Source: Halocafeteria seosinensis (lineage: Eukaryota; Sar; Bigyra; Bicosoecida). From it: a DNA stretch of 64,000 nt. The stretch is from the NCBI GenBank assembly GCA_001687465.1, contig LVLI01000522.1:1-64000 (forward strand), read 5' to 3'. The translations under genes and the position numbers were made by a program. The notes under the pieces are model-generated. The model made no database searches and was not told where the DNA came from. It was given only the letters and a program-made list of their open reading frames with translations. Shown here piece after piece: positions 41,984-55,642 of the stretch. Position 1 is the stretch's first letter. The number at the start of each line of letters is the position of its first letter.

Positions 41984-44900
41984 TCAATTAACACGTGCGT
42001 TGATTTTCTTTAGAGCAGAGGAGTTTATGGCTGGATTGTCTCCGAAAGAGAACTTGGGACCCCCTTCCACTTTTTTGACTGGTGTGTGGAAGTTGGATGG
42101 ATTAATATTCTCCACATATTCGTCAGTCCCAACAGAAACCGGCGAGTCGCGAACACTTTTAGCATAAGTGGCTTCCAAATCGTTCTCTTCATCTTCCCGA
42201 GGTCTCTTCGAGCATGGTTTCATCCTCAAGGCATTCTCTGCAGCACTACTGAGAGCAAGCAACCCAGAATTTGGCCCGTACTCCGCGTTGTTGGCATTAA
42301 GGTCTAGGTGAATGTCGACATTGTTATAGTAGTGCTGATATTCGCCACCTGCCTTGTCTTCCACTCGAGAGACGAGTAAATTGACTGGTCCACATCGCAT
42401 TAGCTGTTTCTTTGTCGATTGACCGCCCAGTTCCGTTGGGATACTGTCGAGTGTCGTCCTGGGGAGACGCAATAGAAGTGCAGAAACACCTCCCCGTTCC
42501 AAAGCACCCACGATCCGCCCTTTGAAAATATGTAAGAAACCTCTAGTTAATCCCAAAAATTCTTTATTATACAAAGAAATGATATTTTCTCCATGACTCA
42601 ACGTCTCCGTCCCATCATCATTCTTGACTTTGAGTGTCAAATTGTAAATGGTTGACGATGCCTGCGGCCCCGTCCCCGCAAAACGCTCATAGCCTTTGAC
42701 TACATCGGCAAACGCAATACGGTAATTCAATAATTTGCATGTACCATACACACAACAAAGCACCAGCTGATCGATGGTTCTTGGAGCGGCAGCGAAATCA
42801 CTTCTGCTCTCAATATCCAGGAAATCGCAAAATACTTGTACGTTGCTGATGCAGTGCATGAAGACGGTCCAAACAACTGAGCCAACATCAAGCTTCCTCA
42901 GCCCGTAAACGTGAGGATGATCCTCAGGAACTCGCGAAGGGAGGTTCAAAGTGTCAACGAGGAACTCCACGCGACCTGCTCCTAACCTACTAACTTTCTT
43001 TAGCAAGAGTCCCACAGATGCAGGGACTCTACGACAAATGTCAGTAAATTGATTTAGTATAGCGCCCGCAGTTGAAATTTCCCGGCTCTCACGACCTTTC
43101 ATATACTGCTTCAACGGTGGAAATATTTTTTGCTTACTATACTGGAAGACATAGCGCTCCATCAATTGCTCCTCCACCCACGCAATATGTCGCCGTACTG
43201 TGACCGGAATGAAAAAATCTGCGCGTTGTACAGGCTCCGCAGCTTTCCAGAGCTCGAAGAATTCAACATCAAAAATCGCCCGAAGCTCCGGTAGGTCATG
43301 TAAGTGCACACAGTATGCATACGATAGCGCATCGAAGCAGAGGCAAAACAGGCTCGCCAGAAACTTTTGGTTATGGAACAAGTCTGGCATTGCGTCCCTC
43401 TCTTCCGCAACGTGGTGCGCTTCGTAAACGACGACAGGAAGAAGCAAGTAGTATAATTTTGTTGTAGTATCCAATACCATTTTTGCAGCAGATTGCTTCA
43501 CTGTTAAGTGCGTAGACGCTCGAGAAACGTTTGTCATCAATTTGTCGGACGTGCGGTTAAGGATAGATACGGTAGATGGACGGCGGAAGTCTCTTGATGC
43601 GTCCGGGCGTATCCGGTAATAGTCGCATACTCGTCTACTCAAGTTGTTTATCTCCTCGGCCACCCGGTCGCCCCAAAACCTTACTTTTGAATCCCGTTCA
43701 GCCTGCGACAATGGTTCACAAAAAGTAGAGGCCCAACTATCAACCAAGTAGCCCAGCGCCTCCGAAAACTCGTTCAAAGCTTGCGTTTGATCTGTCAATG
43801 CAACATTTGCCGCCCAGTTTAGATTTTCCATCGAGTCAGAGTTCATACGATCTTCAGAGTACTCCGGTTGACCGTCATCCACGTTATGTCGTAGAGAGGT
43901 CGTCCGACAGGAATGATAAGGAGAGGCAGTGTTAGCCCATAACCAGCCCGATGTCCCACTTCTCGAGTATGAGCCACTCCTTGCTTTCTTAGAAGCCGCT
44001 GTTAGATAGGTACGTTTCGATCTACGTTTCTTCTTACGCTTAGAAGGAGAATGACCCGCGGAAGCCTGTAACACCTGCAACTCGCCTTCACAGTTCGATA
44101 GCTGCGCCATGGTATCAACACTAGTGACGTTTAAGAGATTCTGGGGGAAGACTCCGCAGAGCCATATATCAAGCTTTTGAATGTTTGAACTACTCGTATA
44201 TACTTGCAGACGATCTGCCGTTGGAGTCTCTTCCTGTTTAGTCAGCACTAGTGCGCCCTTGTATTCTTTAATTGATCCGTCAACACAACCGTCTTTGACC
44301 AAACGACACTGCTTATCAAAAAACTGTCTTAAAATTTGATCAAGGTCACCCTGTTCAACAGAGGGGCCGCCAAGGGAAACGCCAAGGGCCTCCAGATTTC
44401 CAAATATTCCAGAATAATGAAGGCGGGGGTCCCCCATCACACCGTGTTCGGCCACCAAGAAAGCAACAGCGGCGAACAGTAGACGGGCCGAGAATATTAT
44501 ATCGTATTTGGCATTAAACAATTCTGTTGACAAAAATAATGGGTATTATGCAGGGGACAAAATTTAGTGGAATCTAGGAAACAGGAACCGTACCTTGGAT
44601 CACCAGGAAATATTTCCAACACAACGAAACGGTAAACATTTCTTTGCATTTGAGGGTATGCAATGTGGTCACTAATTTCTTGAATAGCACACTGGACACT
44701 AGCAGGCATTGCTTCCAGCCCTTGACTTCATCGTCAGAAATCTCCCGTTTGTTTTCCTTGTTGAGGAATGCGACTGACTCTTGAAATACTTGCATCAGCC
44801 AGAACAATTCATTCGCACTGCGGGGGTACAATCCAGGGAAAATCATGATAAAAGGAGGCTATTTTTACAACCTGACACTACTGGAGGTAACTCAGCGACG

Positions 44901-45344
44901 AACTAAAAGAAGAAAGTCGGACAGGAACTTACTTCGTTTTCGTTATTTTCAAAAGGGAGCTGGTGAAGTTGTCTTTTGCTTTTTCAGCAGATTTCTTCTC
45001 CGCGAAAACCGACATGATGGATATCACTTGCAAGATATTGATTTTTACCTTCCTCTGCAAAAGAAATTCGGGGAAAAGTAGTACAAGATGCTTAATAACG
45101 TGCCTCAACCCTGTGGGCGCGCGGGAAAGGTCGAGTGAAGTTGACTTCTTACCCTATGATGCTCACAAAGGACGCCATAATTCTCTTTAGCCTTTATCTT
45201 GTCGTCCTCCACTAGGTTCATTTGATTGCATATTTCGTCAAAATCCAAGGGCGCGCTGCCATACGCCTTTGTATCGCTGGTAGAGGAAGACTTCTCCCCA
45301 AACTCAGCAGGAATTCCAATGGCTGCCTGAAAATTCGTGGCCAT
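41984..45344 (-). CDS. RBR: Retinoblastoma-related pocket protein
   Basis: Four exons (45153-45344, 44933-45054, 44594-44817, 41984-44523) join in frame to 1025 residues. The N-terminal region has LFWLMQVFQESVAFLNKENK, in the place of the RbN domain. Pocket box A is at about 510-640 (LFHNQKFLASLFCLCFDALS). Box B is at about 705-840 (VGSVVWTVFMHCISNVQVF and RTIDQLVLCCVYGTCKLLNY then IAFADVVKGYERF), ending NIISLYNKEFL. Box B carries the cleft that binds L-x-C-x-E partners. Rb proteins restrain E2F and are released by CDK phosphorylation; possible CDK sites include SPSKRKKK, SPVS and TPVKK. The spacer between N-domain and box A holds a Lys/Arg-rich nuclear signal (SKRKKKRRSKR). It is near 1000 residues like plant RBR and the algal MAT3 protein. 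The long last exon has no intron. Confidence 0.9.
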
Positions 45345-46157
45345 TTTTCCCTTTTTGCAACCTTCACTTGGACACACCAACCCTCACAGCAGGAAGTATA
45401 AACCCCTTTTCCTTTGATAGCGTGGAAATAACAGAGGCAAATGGAGCTAAACCATCCTATACCAGCAAAAAGTCGTCCTTCAATTCTCTTTGAAGTCAAT
45501 CCTTCAAGAAAAACCCAGCGCCTTTTACGTTTTATACACTGATAGAATTGTTCCAATGACCATATACAATGTTATAGCATATGTTCTTCTTCCATATGAT
45601 CCAATTTTTAGGATCTATCAATCAACCGAGACGGGTATAAAGAGGCGAAAGGAATCCCCTTGTTTCCCGCGGCTTGAAGAAACTCAAGTTGAAGCAGAGC
45701 GCGCGTGGAAGCCACCGAAGCAGGAAACCACGTAAGGTTGAAGAGAAGTGACCCTTTGCTAATTTGGGACGAACGAGGAGAGTTTGAATGCGAATGTGTA
45801 CAGGAATAGACGCGTCATATGTACGGAACTGCATGGGATGGAAATCAACAAAAATTACCCTCGATAGCTGTATGAGAACCAGGAGAAAGACAGAGTTTCT
45901 CGTGCACGCAAGCTGCAGTCTTCATGAATTATTATGAGTGATACTTCCAACAGCGGCTTGCCATCGCCCGATGCAAGAAGCGCCAAGTAGTTTGTGATGA
46001 CAACAGCGTGAAATGACTTCCACTTCAATGCAGCCACAAGGTTTAAGCTGACTCCCAGAGTTTTATGCACTATAATAAGACGGTATACATCCATCAGGAT
46101 GTGTTTGTTAGTGTAGCTGTACCTGATGTATTCTCACTATCTTGTAGTAGTATCATA
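45345..46157. promoter_or_regulatory. Divergent intergenic region, Rb / TRM61
   Basis: 813 bp between two divergent start codons. Short frames are unsupported. I see no clear consensus E2F site, which would have hinted at Rb autoregulation, nor any RNA gene. Confidence 0.35.
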
Positions 46158-47451
<1,294 letters not shown>

Positions 47452-47597
47452 TGTGTATGAGCGAGCGAGATACTTCAGATGATCCAACCCTTTGAATTGA
47501 AGTTCAGTTTAAGACTCGTTTTGTGATATCTTAGGGAAGAAACATTGGAGAATAAAGCTGGCCCACGGTGTGAGGGCGAACCTGTAATACCCCCTTC

Positions 47598-50500
47598 TTA
47601 GCTCTTCAGGAATGCCCGGAATTCTGCGTTACTCTTCGGTTTTGCAGAACCAGTTGCTTCGTTGGTACCTGAATTGCTCTCTCCACCTTCACCAGTAGTT
47701 TCGGCTGATGTTGACACTGTTGGTTTTGATTTTTTCTGATATGACAGACCTCTAGGCAGCAGGCTTGTGGTGGAGAGTCTTGATTTCGGATGTTGATGCG
47801 TGGATCTCTTTCCAGTGAGCATTTGGGACTTCTTGGAGACTACTTTAGCTCCTTTCTTGGCAGGGGTAACACTGATTGTGCTTTCATCACTAAGAACAGC
47901 ACCGGAGCGCCGTTGCGCTGCCTTAATTACCTCTGTATCATCGGAGCCAGATTGTTTGAACTCTATCAAGGCATACCCCTTTTTCTCTTCTGTCTTTTTG
48001 TCAATAGGTAGCCAAACTCGCTGCACGCCTTCTCCGAGTTCGTCAAACAATGTCTTTAATTCACCTTCAGTCGTTGATGACTTCAAGTTGCCCACGAAGA
48101 TAGTCCATGGTTCGTGTGAACCTTTACTGACATCTTCATCAACGTGCCTTTCTGAAGCATGAGCAAATCGGGAAACATGTATCTTACGCGACTTCAGACG
48201 CGTTCCATCAGCCTGTAGAGATGGCTGGACTGAGTTCTCATCCTTAAATCTAATATAAGCAAATCCTCGAGAATTACCATGAGCATCGCGAACAAGAGAT
48301 ACCTCAGCGACATCGCCGTACTGTTGAAAGAGTTCAGTCAACTGTTGTTCTCCCACGTGAAAGTCTAAGTTCTTAACAAATACGGCATTATCGTGAGTAA
48401 AGGAAGACACAGACGGTTCATTTGCCTGATGCAAGCCCGAATTCGAGGGCTTACCATCGCTGTGCTCCTTATTATCAGTTTGTTCATCTGACGGATCACC
48501 CACATTGGTTTTGTCCCGTTTGTCCTGGCTTGCTACCGGGGCTCCTCTTTCAGACGACGGCGCCTTTCCTGGATGCTTCCCTTCTTTCGCAGTTTTACGC
48601 TGCTTTTTCTGAGAGTTTTGCTGCCCATCTAAATCGTTACCCTTTCTCTTGCGTGGTTCCTTTCGTTTTGCCGTCTTTGCTTGCTTTCTTGCTGCTTCCT
48701 CTGTGGCTTTGCCCCTCCAATTTCGGCATTGCTTTTTGGCGTACCTTAGCGAAGAAATGGTGCCAATTTCGTTTTCGAGAGATTCCCAATAATAACAAAG
48801 CTGCTCGATGGAATTACCGTCGTTCGAAACGGCCTTCAAGCCTTGCTCCAGTAATTGTCGACAGCGGCTTATATCATTCCTCCACCGTGCAGANTTTACC
48901 GCCTCTACATAGCCGTCGACACGTTGCGGCTGCTCAGCCAGCAATGTGTCCCACACCCGGTCTGACTCCGTCCCTGATTGTATTAACTCGTTTTCGGTTA
49001 TCGCTATCTTCCTCATAAGGGCGTAAAAAGCGTCCGACACTGGCCCAAACTTCTGTCGGCAGTACTGTTGTAAACGACTGGCAGTCTTCCGAAAAACGGC
49101 TGGCGCTGTGTTTTGCTCCTGAGCCTGAAGCAGGTATCGGCGATAAGCGTTCAGCCACGCTTGCCATATATAAAAAAGCGCAGTCGGATCTCCATAGAGC
49201 TCCCCAAAGATGTTTTGAGCTACCTGCGCGGAGGTGTCAATGTCAACTAGTGTCTCCGACTTAGAGGTGCTATCCAACATTGCCTTCCGGGATGTCCCCG
49301 AATGATCACCGAAAAACCCGAATGCAAGTTCATCTCCGTGATTCAACTCAATGGCTTCTAAGTATCCAACCCAAAATTGTGGATCAGACAAGCAAAACCG
49401 AACTGCTCTTCGATAAAATGACACTTGGGAGGACGGATCAGTAACATTCTCATTAACCCACTCCGCGTACAATCTCCAAAGACTGTAGTCTCCATAACAC
49501 GAGGAAACAACACGGTCGAAGATATTCTGCAGCTGAAGCGGATCCGTTTCTGCTTTTATAAGGACCATATACGCCTCTTTTATCTCGCTTTTTAGTTCTT
49601 CGTGTTGGCTCGTCGACTGATCAAATCCTAATTGGCTCAGTTCCTCTTCTTTCTGCTGGATAAATTTCTCTAGGTCTTCCCTCGTCCTCCCTTGTTCGTC
49701 AAGCTTCTCTTTCCACCGTTTTCCGCTCTCCTTAGCTGATATTTGCAACTGCCTGACCTGGTCATTCCGAGATGTGCAAAAGCTCTCATTCGTCTCCGAT
49801 TCCTCTTTCCATGCTGAAAACATTTGCTGAATGGTATCTATGTCTGCAGAAGGTATTTGCAACCAGCGCTGAAACAAGCGCAGGATCTTCTCTTGAACCA
49901 GATACTCTTCGTCTTCTCCTTCTTCGTCTTCTTGTTCCTCGCGAAGAAATTGCAAATACTCCATCCAGATAGTCTTGCCATAAATTGGGTGACGTCCCAC
50001 AGCATGAATTGCTTTCTCATAAGACCTCTCTCGCTCAAAGCTGATCTTCTCGTCATCACCAACGAACACATCATCAGCCACTTCTTTGACGTATCGTACA
50101 TGGCCAGCCCACAGGGGTATTGAGTAGATATCTTCCGCAGCACGCGTTATAAGTTCCCAGGCTCTATTATATGTCACTTTGTTGTGTTGGGAGACGCTAT
50201 CCCGTTCATCTTCAAGCCATTCCAGCCATTGGTCTGCAGTGACAGAGCGATACTAGAGTGAAATACGCGCCGATCAAAAAACAACTAAGACACAGGTATC
50301 TACGGGGACATGAGGTCGTCATATATACCATACATACCTTCTGTAAGTGGTAATCGAGTTGAATATTCTTCTCTCGTACTGTCTAAACTCTTCCTCAGTT
50401 CCTCTTCGGTGATCGGGGGTAAACTCTCGGTTTCATTGATTTCTTTCGCCTGGCGGAATTTCCCCAATAGCCCCCTTAAACACGATAGACGCTTCGTATA

Positions 50501-50776
50501 AACGGACCCATCAAACTGATTAAGACGGTTTTGGAGCTGCAAGGCCGTCTCTTTCACACCCTCATAGAGCGATTCCATCTCATCGGTTGAGACCATTTCC
50601 AACGAATAGCACTTCTTTACTGGCGTATATTCCTGTAGGCATCGAAGAATCCACAAGGAATCAACCCCAAATATCCCTTTTAGCCTCCCATAGAGGGGCG
50701 TATCACGAGCTCGATCTGGAACCTTCACAATCGTTTCACAACACGACAAACTTTTCTGAGCTTCAACTTCAACCAT
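47598..50776 (-). CDS. SART3: SART3/Prp24-type U4/U6 snRNP recycling factor
   Basis: Exons 50338-50776 and 47598-50233 give 1024 residues. The join reads LPLTEDQWLEWLEDERDSVS, the first HAT repeat as in SART3. HAT half-a-TPR repeats run through the N-terminal 520 residues (YNRAWELITRAAEDIY, YEKAIHAVGRHPIYGKTIW, LWRLYAEWVNENV, FYRRAVRFCLSDPQFWVGY). A Lys/Arg-rich nuclear signal region follows (AKRKEPRKRKGN). Two RRMs are VFVKNLDFHVGEQQLTELFQ and IFVGNLKSSTTEGELKTLFD. The extreme C-terminus KSNAEFRAFLKS matches the Lsm2-8-binding motif of Prp24/SART3. The protein re-anneals U4 and U6 snRNA for spliceosome recycling. One base (48894) is N, leaving one undefined residue. Confidence 0.93.
48894..48894. 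other. Undetermined base (N)
   Basis: A single N lies in the SART3 coding frame between Val and Ser codons and marks an assembly or sequencing uncertainty, not a biological feature. The frame is intact on both sides. Confidence 0.99.
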
Positions 50777-50889
50777 AGAGCACGCGCCTGGTACACCTCT
50801 CTAAAATTAGTTTAGGCGAAGAAGGTGTCCATTGAAAGGTATAGAGAGTTCGAAAATTCTGAACTTTAGTCACATTAGAAAGCGTTATC
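50777..50889. promoter_or_regulatory. Compact bidirectional promoter, SART3 / CIAPIN1
   Basis: Only 113 bp separate the start codons of two divergent housekeeping genes, so the two transcription units must share this region or overlap in their 5' UTRs. No specific motif is claimed. Confidence 0.5.
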
Positions 50890-51922
50890 ATGTCGTCTGC
50901 TAGCGAAGCGATAGATGCGGCAATTAAAGCCGCCGCAAAGGCTACCAACTGCACCAAGGTGCTGTGTGTCTCCCAGCCTCAGCAGGATTTTGTAAGGCCT
51001 CAAGACCACCCTGATCTCGAGATAGAAGCCTTGGATACCGAACAAGCAGGTATGTATCCATATTTGGTTGGGTGTTTGATATTATGGCAGCAAATCGAAT
51101 TTTTTCGAACGTTTTTTGTTCTGCAGCGTCATTGCTCAAAGACACGGAGGCGAAATATGCAGCTATTGTATCGAACGTCAACCTTGCAGCAGCAGCTCGG
51201 TTTACGTAAGTATTTGCCTGCTTGACATGAACTGAACTGAACCAAGGTTGCATTGGAAACCAAGATTCGTATGATACAGCCATGATGGAATGCTGAGTCT
51301 AGTCAACAAGGCTCTTGTTGCCAATGGGAAGTACATTCATTACGAAGGTTTTGCTAGCGCTGAAGGCGATGGTTCCCGTTCTGCGCGTTCCAGGGAAGAT
51401 GTAGAACTGGAGCTGCTCATGGCCGGTTTAACAGTTGATAAACAGAGCGGTGGACCGAACACAATTGTCTCGGGAAAGCCTGGCTACGATGTTACGCAGA
51501 CGTCAGAGTTACCTACAGCAGCGAAGAGCAAGAACGACTCCAAGAAAGTATGGGCATCACTGGTTCAAGAGGACGTCAACAACACCGATGATGACTTAGA
51601 AGATGAAGATAATCTCTTGGACGAGAATGAACAGCTGCAATCCGCTTCCAACGCTGCTGGCGGCTGTGAAACAAAACCACGTGCTTGTGCAAATTGCACG
51701 TGTGGCCGAGCTGCAGAAGAAGCCAAAGCAGAACAACGCAAAATGACTAAAGAGGAATTGCTTCAGCAGTCATCTTCTTGCGGCAAATGCTATAAGGGGG
51801 ATGCCTTTCGATGTGCAAGTTGCCCATTCAAAGGCCAACCTGCCTTCAAGCCAGGAATGGGAGAACAAGTTCTTCTGGACCTGTCGATGGACGATACATC
51901 TGGGCCTGTGTTGACTGAATAA
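50890..51922 (+). CDS. CIAPIN1: Anamorsin / Dre2, cytosolic Fe-S assembly electron carrier
   Basis: Three exons (50890-51049, 51127-51205, 51280-51922) give 293 residues. The C-terminal Fe-S region is diagnostic: [19 protein letters not shown] (C-x2-C-x-C motif) followed by [20 protein letters not shown], the twin C-x2-C motif with x7 spacing, then [10 protein letters not shown]. Dre2 passes electrons from the diflavin reductase Tah18/NDOR1 to early steps of cytosolic Fe-S assembly. The N-terminal methyltransferase-like fold is present in reduced form ([20 protein letters not shown] then [16 protein letters not shown]). A Ser/acidic linker joins the parts. For intron 2 the CAG acceptor before 51280 is preferred over the later GAG because it yields THDGMLSL, which fits the family better. 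Confidence 0.92.
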
Positions 51923-52633
51923 TTGCGCACGTGTTAGTGGTTGTCGTTTGGAAAAAGAATCTTACTATTGTGCGATATCAGTGAGCTTCATACGCTGCGT
52001 AGCCGTGTCTGCGCCATTTGAGCATTCATTCCTTGTTTGCACGCAATAGCGACAAATTCAACTTATGAAATTTGCGAACTGAATCGAGAACTGTGTCTTG
52101 TACCGCCGTCCCCCTTTTCTCTGCACTTCCCACTGATGGGTGTTGTAATTCCGCTCCTTTAACAACTTTCTGCGCTCTCGAATTTCACTTGGTAGGACAG
52201 GCAACGAACGTTTTCTTTAGAAGTTTGAGGGAGCAAATTGCTATTGTGTCTGCTGGGTCCAACTGTCACAGTATTGCACCCGGGAGGCGAAGGTACAACC
52301 CTCCCGCAGTAAAGCCACACATTACCTTATAGCTCCAGTGAAGTAGACGAAAAGTTTGTTAGCTTCATTGCTGACACAATCCAATGAGCTCATCCACGTC
52401 CATAGCTAAGGAGCAAAGGAAGACCACATTTCACGCGTATCGTTAATGCGTTCTTCGAAGGAGTTGCCAGCTTCTTTACGGCTGTAGGGGAAGAGGGCAG
52501 CTAGTAGAGGCTGTCAAAACTCCAGTGTTCTCGGTGATCGTTGGAAGGGCTCCTGCACATACATGTCTTCTCCCACGAGTATATAGGGCATTTATTTAGT
52601 GTATTTTAGTTTTTCACTGGGAAATCACGTACG
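51923..52633. other. Intergenic, CIAPIN1 3' region / carrier promoter
   Basis: 711 bp between two plus-strand genes. An 86-codon frame (52072-52332) has no domain support. I see no repeat or RNA gene. Confidence 0.4.
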
Positions 52634-53731
52634 ATGTCGTCGTCGTCCAAATCTGAGCAGCAACCGCAGCAGAATGCTTCTGGAGGCACCAAGAAGCCTG
52701 CCAAAACCGTGCCTCCTTACATCAAGAGTACGTGTATCAGTCATGATAGGAATCCATCCATGTGGCTTGATTATTCACATTGCTCCTTGGCTGATACTGC
52801 AGTGGTAGCTGGAATGGTAGGAGGCGTAGCCGAAGCGTGCTGTCTCCAACCCTTAGATGTGGCCAAAACGAGATTACAATTGGATAGAACTGCACATTAT
52901 AGAGGCCTCATGCATTGTACCAAGACCATTGCCAAGGAGGAAGGGATCAAGGCTCTGTACAAAGGTCTCTCACCGTTCGTCACTCATTTAACACTCAAAT
53001 ACGCCTTAAGATTCGGATCGTTTGGATGGTTCAAAAAAGTACTGCATAAGGCGACGGGGGCTCAAGAAGGAACTGTAAACTTTACGGTACGTCGTGGGAG
53101 AGAGTCGAATAACAGTCTTTGGTCGTAAATGTCTAGCTCGTTTCACTAACTATGTATACAGGCTGGGTTGCTATCGGGAATGACAGAAGCAGTTATTATT
53201 GTAACTCCCTTCGAGGTCGTCAAGACACGCTTGCAGCAGCAGCGAGGGTTCAAGGAGATCCGTTACAAAGGTCCCGTGCACTGCGCGCTCACCATGATTA
53301 AAGAAGAAAAAGTTACTTCACTGTGGAACGGATGTGTCCCAACAATGCTCCGCCAAGGGACTAATCAGGCGTTCAATTTCATGGGCTATGCATTCTTACA
53401 AAGACACGTCTTCGGCAAAGTTGATGGAGATGCTAAAGCACAGGCACCATGGAAACCGTTCCTTGTAGGGCTTATTGCCAGTACAATTGGCCCTCTAATG
53501 AATTGTCCTCTTGATGTTTGTAAGACTCGTTTGATGGCTCAAGACAACCGCGGAGAACGGTATTATAAAGGCTGGATAGACTGTGGTAAGAAAGTAGCCA
53601 AGGAGGAAGGTGTCACAGCTCTCTGGAAAGGAATTGGTCCTCGACTGGCACGTTTAGCTCCGGGACAAGCTATCACATGGACTGTGGTAAGCAACGTCCA
53701 AACATGGTTCGAGAAGAGAATCAACATGTGA
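52634..53731 (+). CDS. SFC1: Mitochondrial carrier, succinate-fumarate (Sfc1) type
   Basis: Three exons (52634-52727, 52803-53086, 53162-53731) give 315 residues. Three carrier repeats are present, each with P-x-D/E-x-x-K-x-R: QPLDVAKTRLQ, TPFEVVKTRLQQQRG and CPLDVCKTRLMAQ. These are followed by the G-x-x-x-x-Y/W-K/R-G signatures ALYKGLSPF, LWNGCVPTMLRQGTNQ and LWKGIGPRLARLAPGQ. The second-repeat sequence KGPVHCALTMIKEE with LRQGTNQAFNF matches the succinate-fumarate/citrate branch, which exchanges cytosolic succinate for mitochondrial fumarate. The exact substrate is inferred. The first intron (52728-52802) is 75 nt with no in-frame stop, so a form with 25 more residues is conceivable. The N-terminus is hydrophilic, Ser/Gln-rich, with no cleaved presequence expected. 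Confidence 0.88.
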
Positions 53732-53779
53732 GATGCACGGATTCCAAGGTTTCCTCAACAGATGTCGTCTGTCCAGCTC

Positions 53780-55642
53780 TCAGGCAAACGGGTTCCCTTT
53801 CTTAGTCGAAGGTTGAGCAAACGGATTGCCTTTCTTCGAAGCTGGCGGTGGCGGCGGAGAACGCGTTGTGCTTCCGTTTTCTCTACCAGTAGTACTCTCT
53901 CCTTCACTATCTACCACGTCTCCTGCCGTCGATTTGCTCTTAGACTTAATCAAGTTTCCTAGCCCATTCTCTTCTAAAATCAACCGTAGCCGCTTCACTT
54001 CCTTAACAAGCTTCCTTTTATGAGACTTTAACTCTTTGATCTCTTCGGAAGCACTGGTGTCTTCCTGTTGCTCGCGCAACATCTGTTCTTTGTTTTCGTA
54101 GGCTTCTCGGTAATGATCCCTCTGCTGTATGGCCTCATTTAGTTCACTGTCGCGATTTCGTAATTGAAATTTAAGTCGGGACACTTCGGCCTTCAGCTGC
54201 GCGACAGTATCGTCCGCCTTAGCCTCAGAAACTTGAGCCCGGATTTCCTTCTCGAATTGGGAGTTAAGTTCCTCCAATTGGTTCTTATATGATGCAGCCT
54301 GGGATCGAGATTCAGAAAGTGCTTTTTCCGTTTCTTTAAGTTTATTGTCTAATAGTTTGAGAACCTGCCGATCGCTCTTCGTCTGCTCCTTTGCACTGTC
54401 AGCTTCTTCTTTGGCCTTTGCTGCTTTTGCCTCTGCTTCATCTCGCTGCTCTACAAGGTACTTCTTTACTTGGTCGACTGTCTTCAATTTCTGATCCAGA
54501 TCTTCGATTTGTGCTCTTGCTTTTGCCAATTCAGAGTCCAACTGTCGCATATGTGCGAGCCACCTTGACGCCTCCTTTGCGTCAATGCCTTGATTCCTGG
54601 ACACGCCGAAGAGCCCACTACCAGACTTCTTCTTCAGTGCTGCCATAGGGGTTTGTTGTTGTTGCTGTTGGTGATGATGTTCATGTTCACCACTATGCAC
54701 ACTGGCGGACTCTTCTGTATCCCGACTGTGCCGTGATCTGTTGGCTCCACGGGGTGAACTCGCCGGTCCCTGAGGAGTGAGAATGCGCCTCTGGGAGCTG
54801 GATTGCACATTTTCTAAAGCCAGACCGGATCCAAGGCCACCTTGAGGAGAAGGAGACGGAGTTCCATGATACCTTGATGTGTCCTGGCCTCTAGCAAATC
54901 TAACACCCTGAAGATGACACGATATCGATGGTCATTATCTAACACTACAGGGTATACCGGAACCGTGACTGACTTACCTTGGGGAAATGTTTACCAATAA
55001 TTGCATCTAATCTCGAATACATGCACGAGCTAGTCGACGCTAACGCTACCCATCCAGGTTTATGCAGAAATTTCAATATATGTACCACTACTTTTGCGGG
55101 AAGATGGAACCAATGCTGTTCTCCTGAGGGACGCTGTTGGCGTATCCTTCGCGCCTGAACTTCCAGTTGATGATTTTGGTCCTTCACTTGGCGATTTAAG
55201 TTCTGTACGGTCTCATGCTGTTGCAACACTCTTTGCCGCAGTTGCTCGGCCACTTCTTCTAACCTGTACGAACGCGGAATCGAAAGGGGATTTCTTACAT
55301 GTTTTTGGATTCCATACAATATACGCAATGCAATGCATCCGCTTACTTTTTCTTGATCTCGATTTCACGTGCTGCGCACCATAGCTGGCTTTCTAGTTCG
55401 AATCTGAGTTGCTCTGACCCTTTTACAAATTTCGCGTATTGTAGCTGTAAATCGGAATGTTTCTGTCGAAGATCCCGGACCGAGTCCTTGAGGGAACTCG
55501 ACGTCAAGGAATGCTGATCCAACTCCTGCTGCAGTGCTTTCTTTTCAGCGTCATGGGCGACATCCAGCACTAGTTCGCGCACCATAGAGTAGGTCTCCAC
55601 GCGCCGAACAGCCTGGCGTGCTTGATACGCCACGGGCTCCAT
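53780..55642 (-). CDS. Coiled-coil protein with internal F-box-like motif and C-terminal NPF repeats
   Basis: Exons 55347-55642, 54978-55263 and 53780-54907 give 569 residues. An N-terminal coiled coil (about 25-145; MEPVAYQARQAVRRVETYSM start) is followed at 151-190 by WFHLPAKVVVHILKFLHKPG then WVALASTSSCMYSRLD, which fits an F-box (L-P-x-x-V/I-x-x-x-I-L-x-F-L ... L-A-x-x-S). A Ser/Pro/His/Gln-rich linker and a long second coiled coil (about 285-500) follow. The tail carries two exact copies of KKGNPFA 11 residues apart, ending the protein. NPF tripeptides bind EH domains of endocytic adaptors. The combination suggests a scaffold that joins an SCF-type ligase or vesicle machinery; this is inference and I do not recognise a named orthologue. 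The 3' end is 48 bp from the convergent carrier gene. Confidence 0.75.

Noticed and set aside
45490-45735. 81-codon plus-strand frame in the Rb/TRM61 gap
   Set aside because: Contains a Tyr/Phe-rich stretch but no family signal and no splice logic linking it to TRM61.
48422-49018. 198-codon plus-strand frame opposite SART3
   Set aside because: Antisense to conserved HAT and linker sequence of SART3; contains the N base and no domain.
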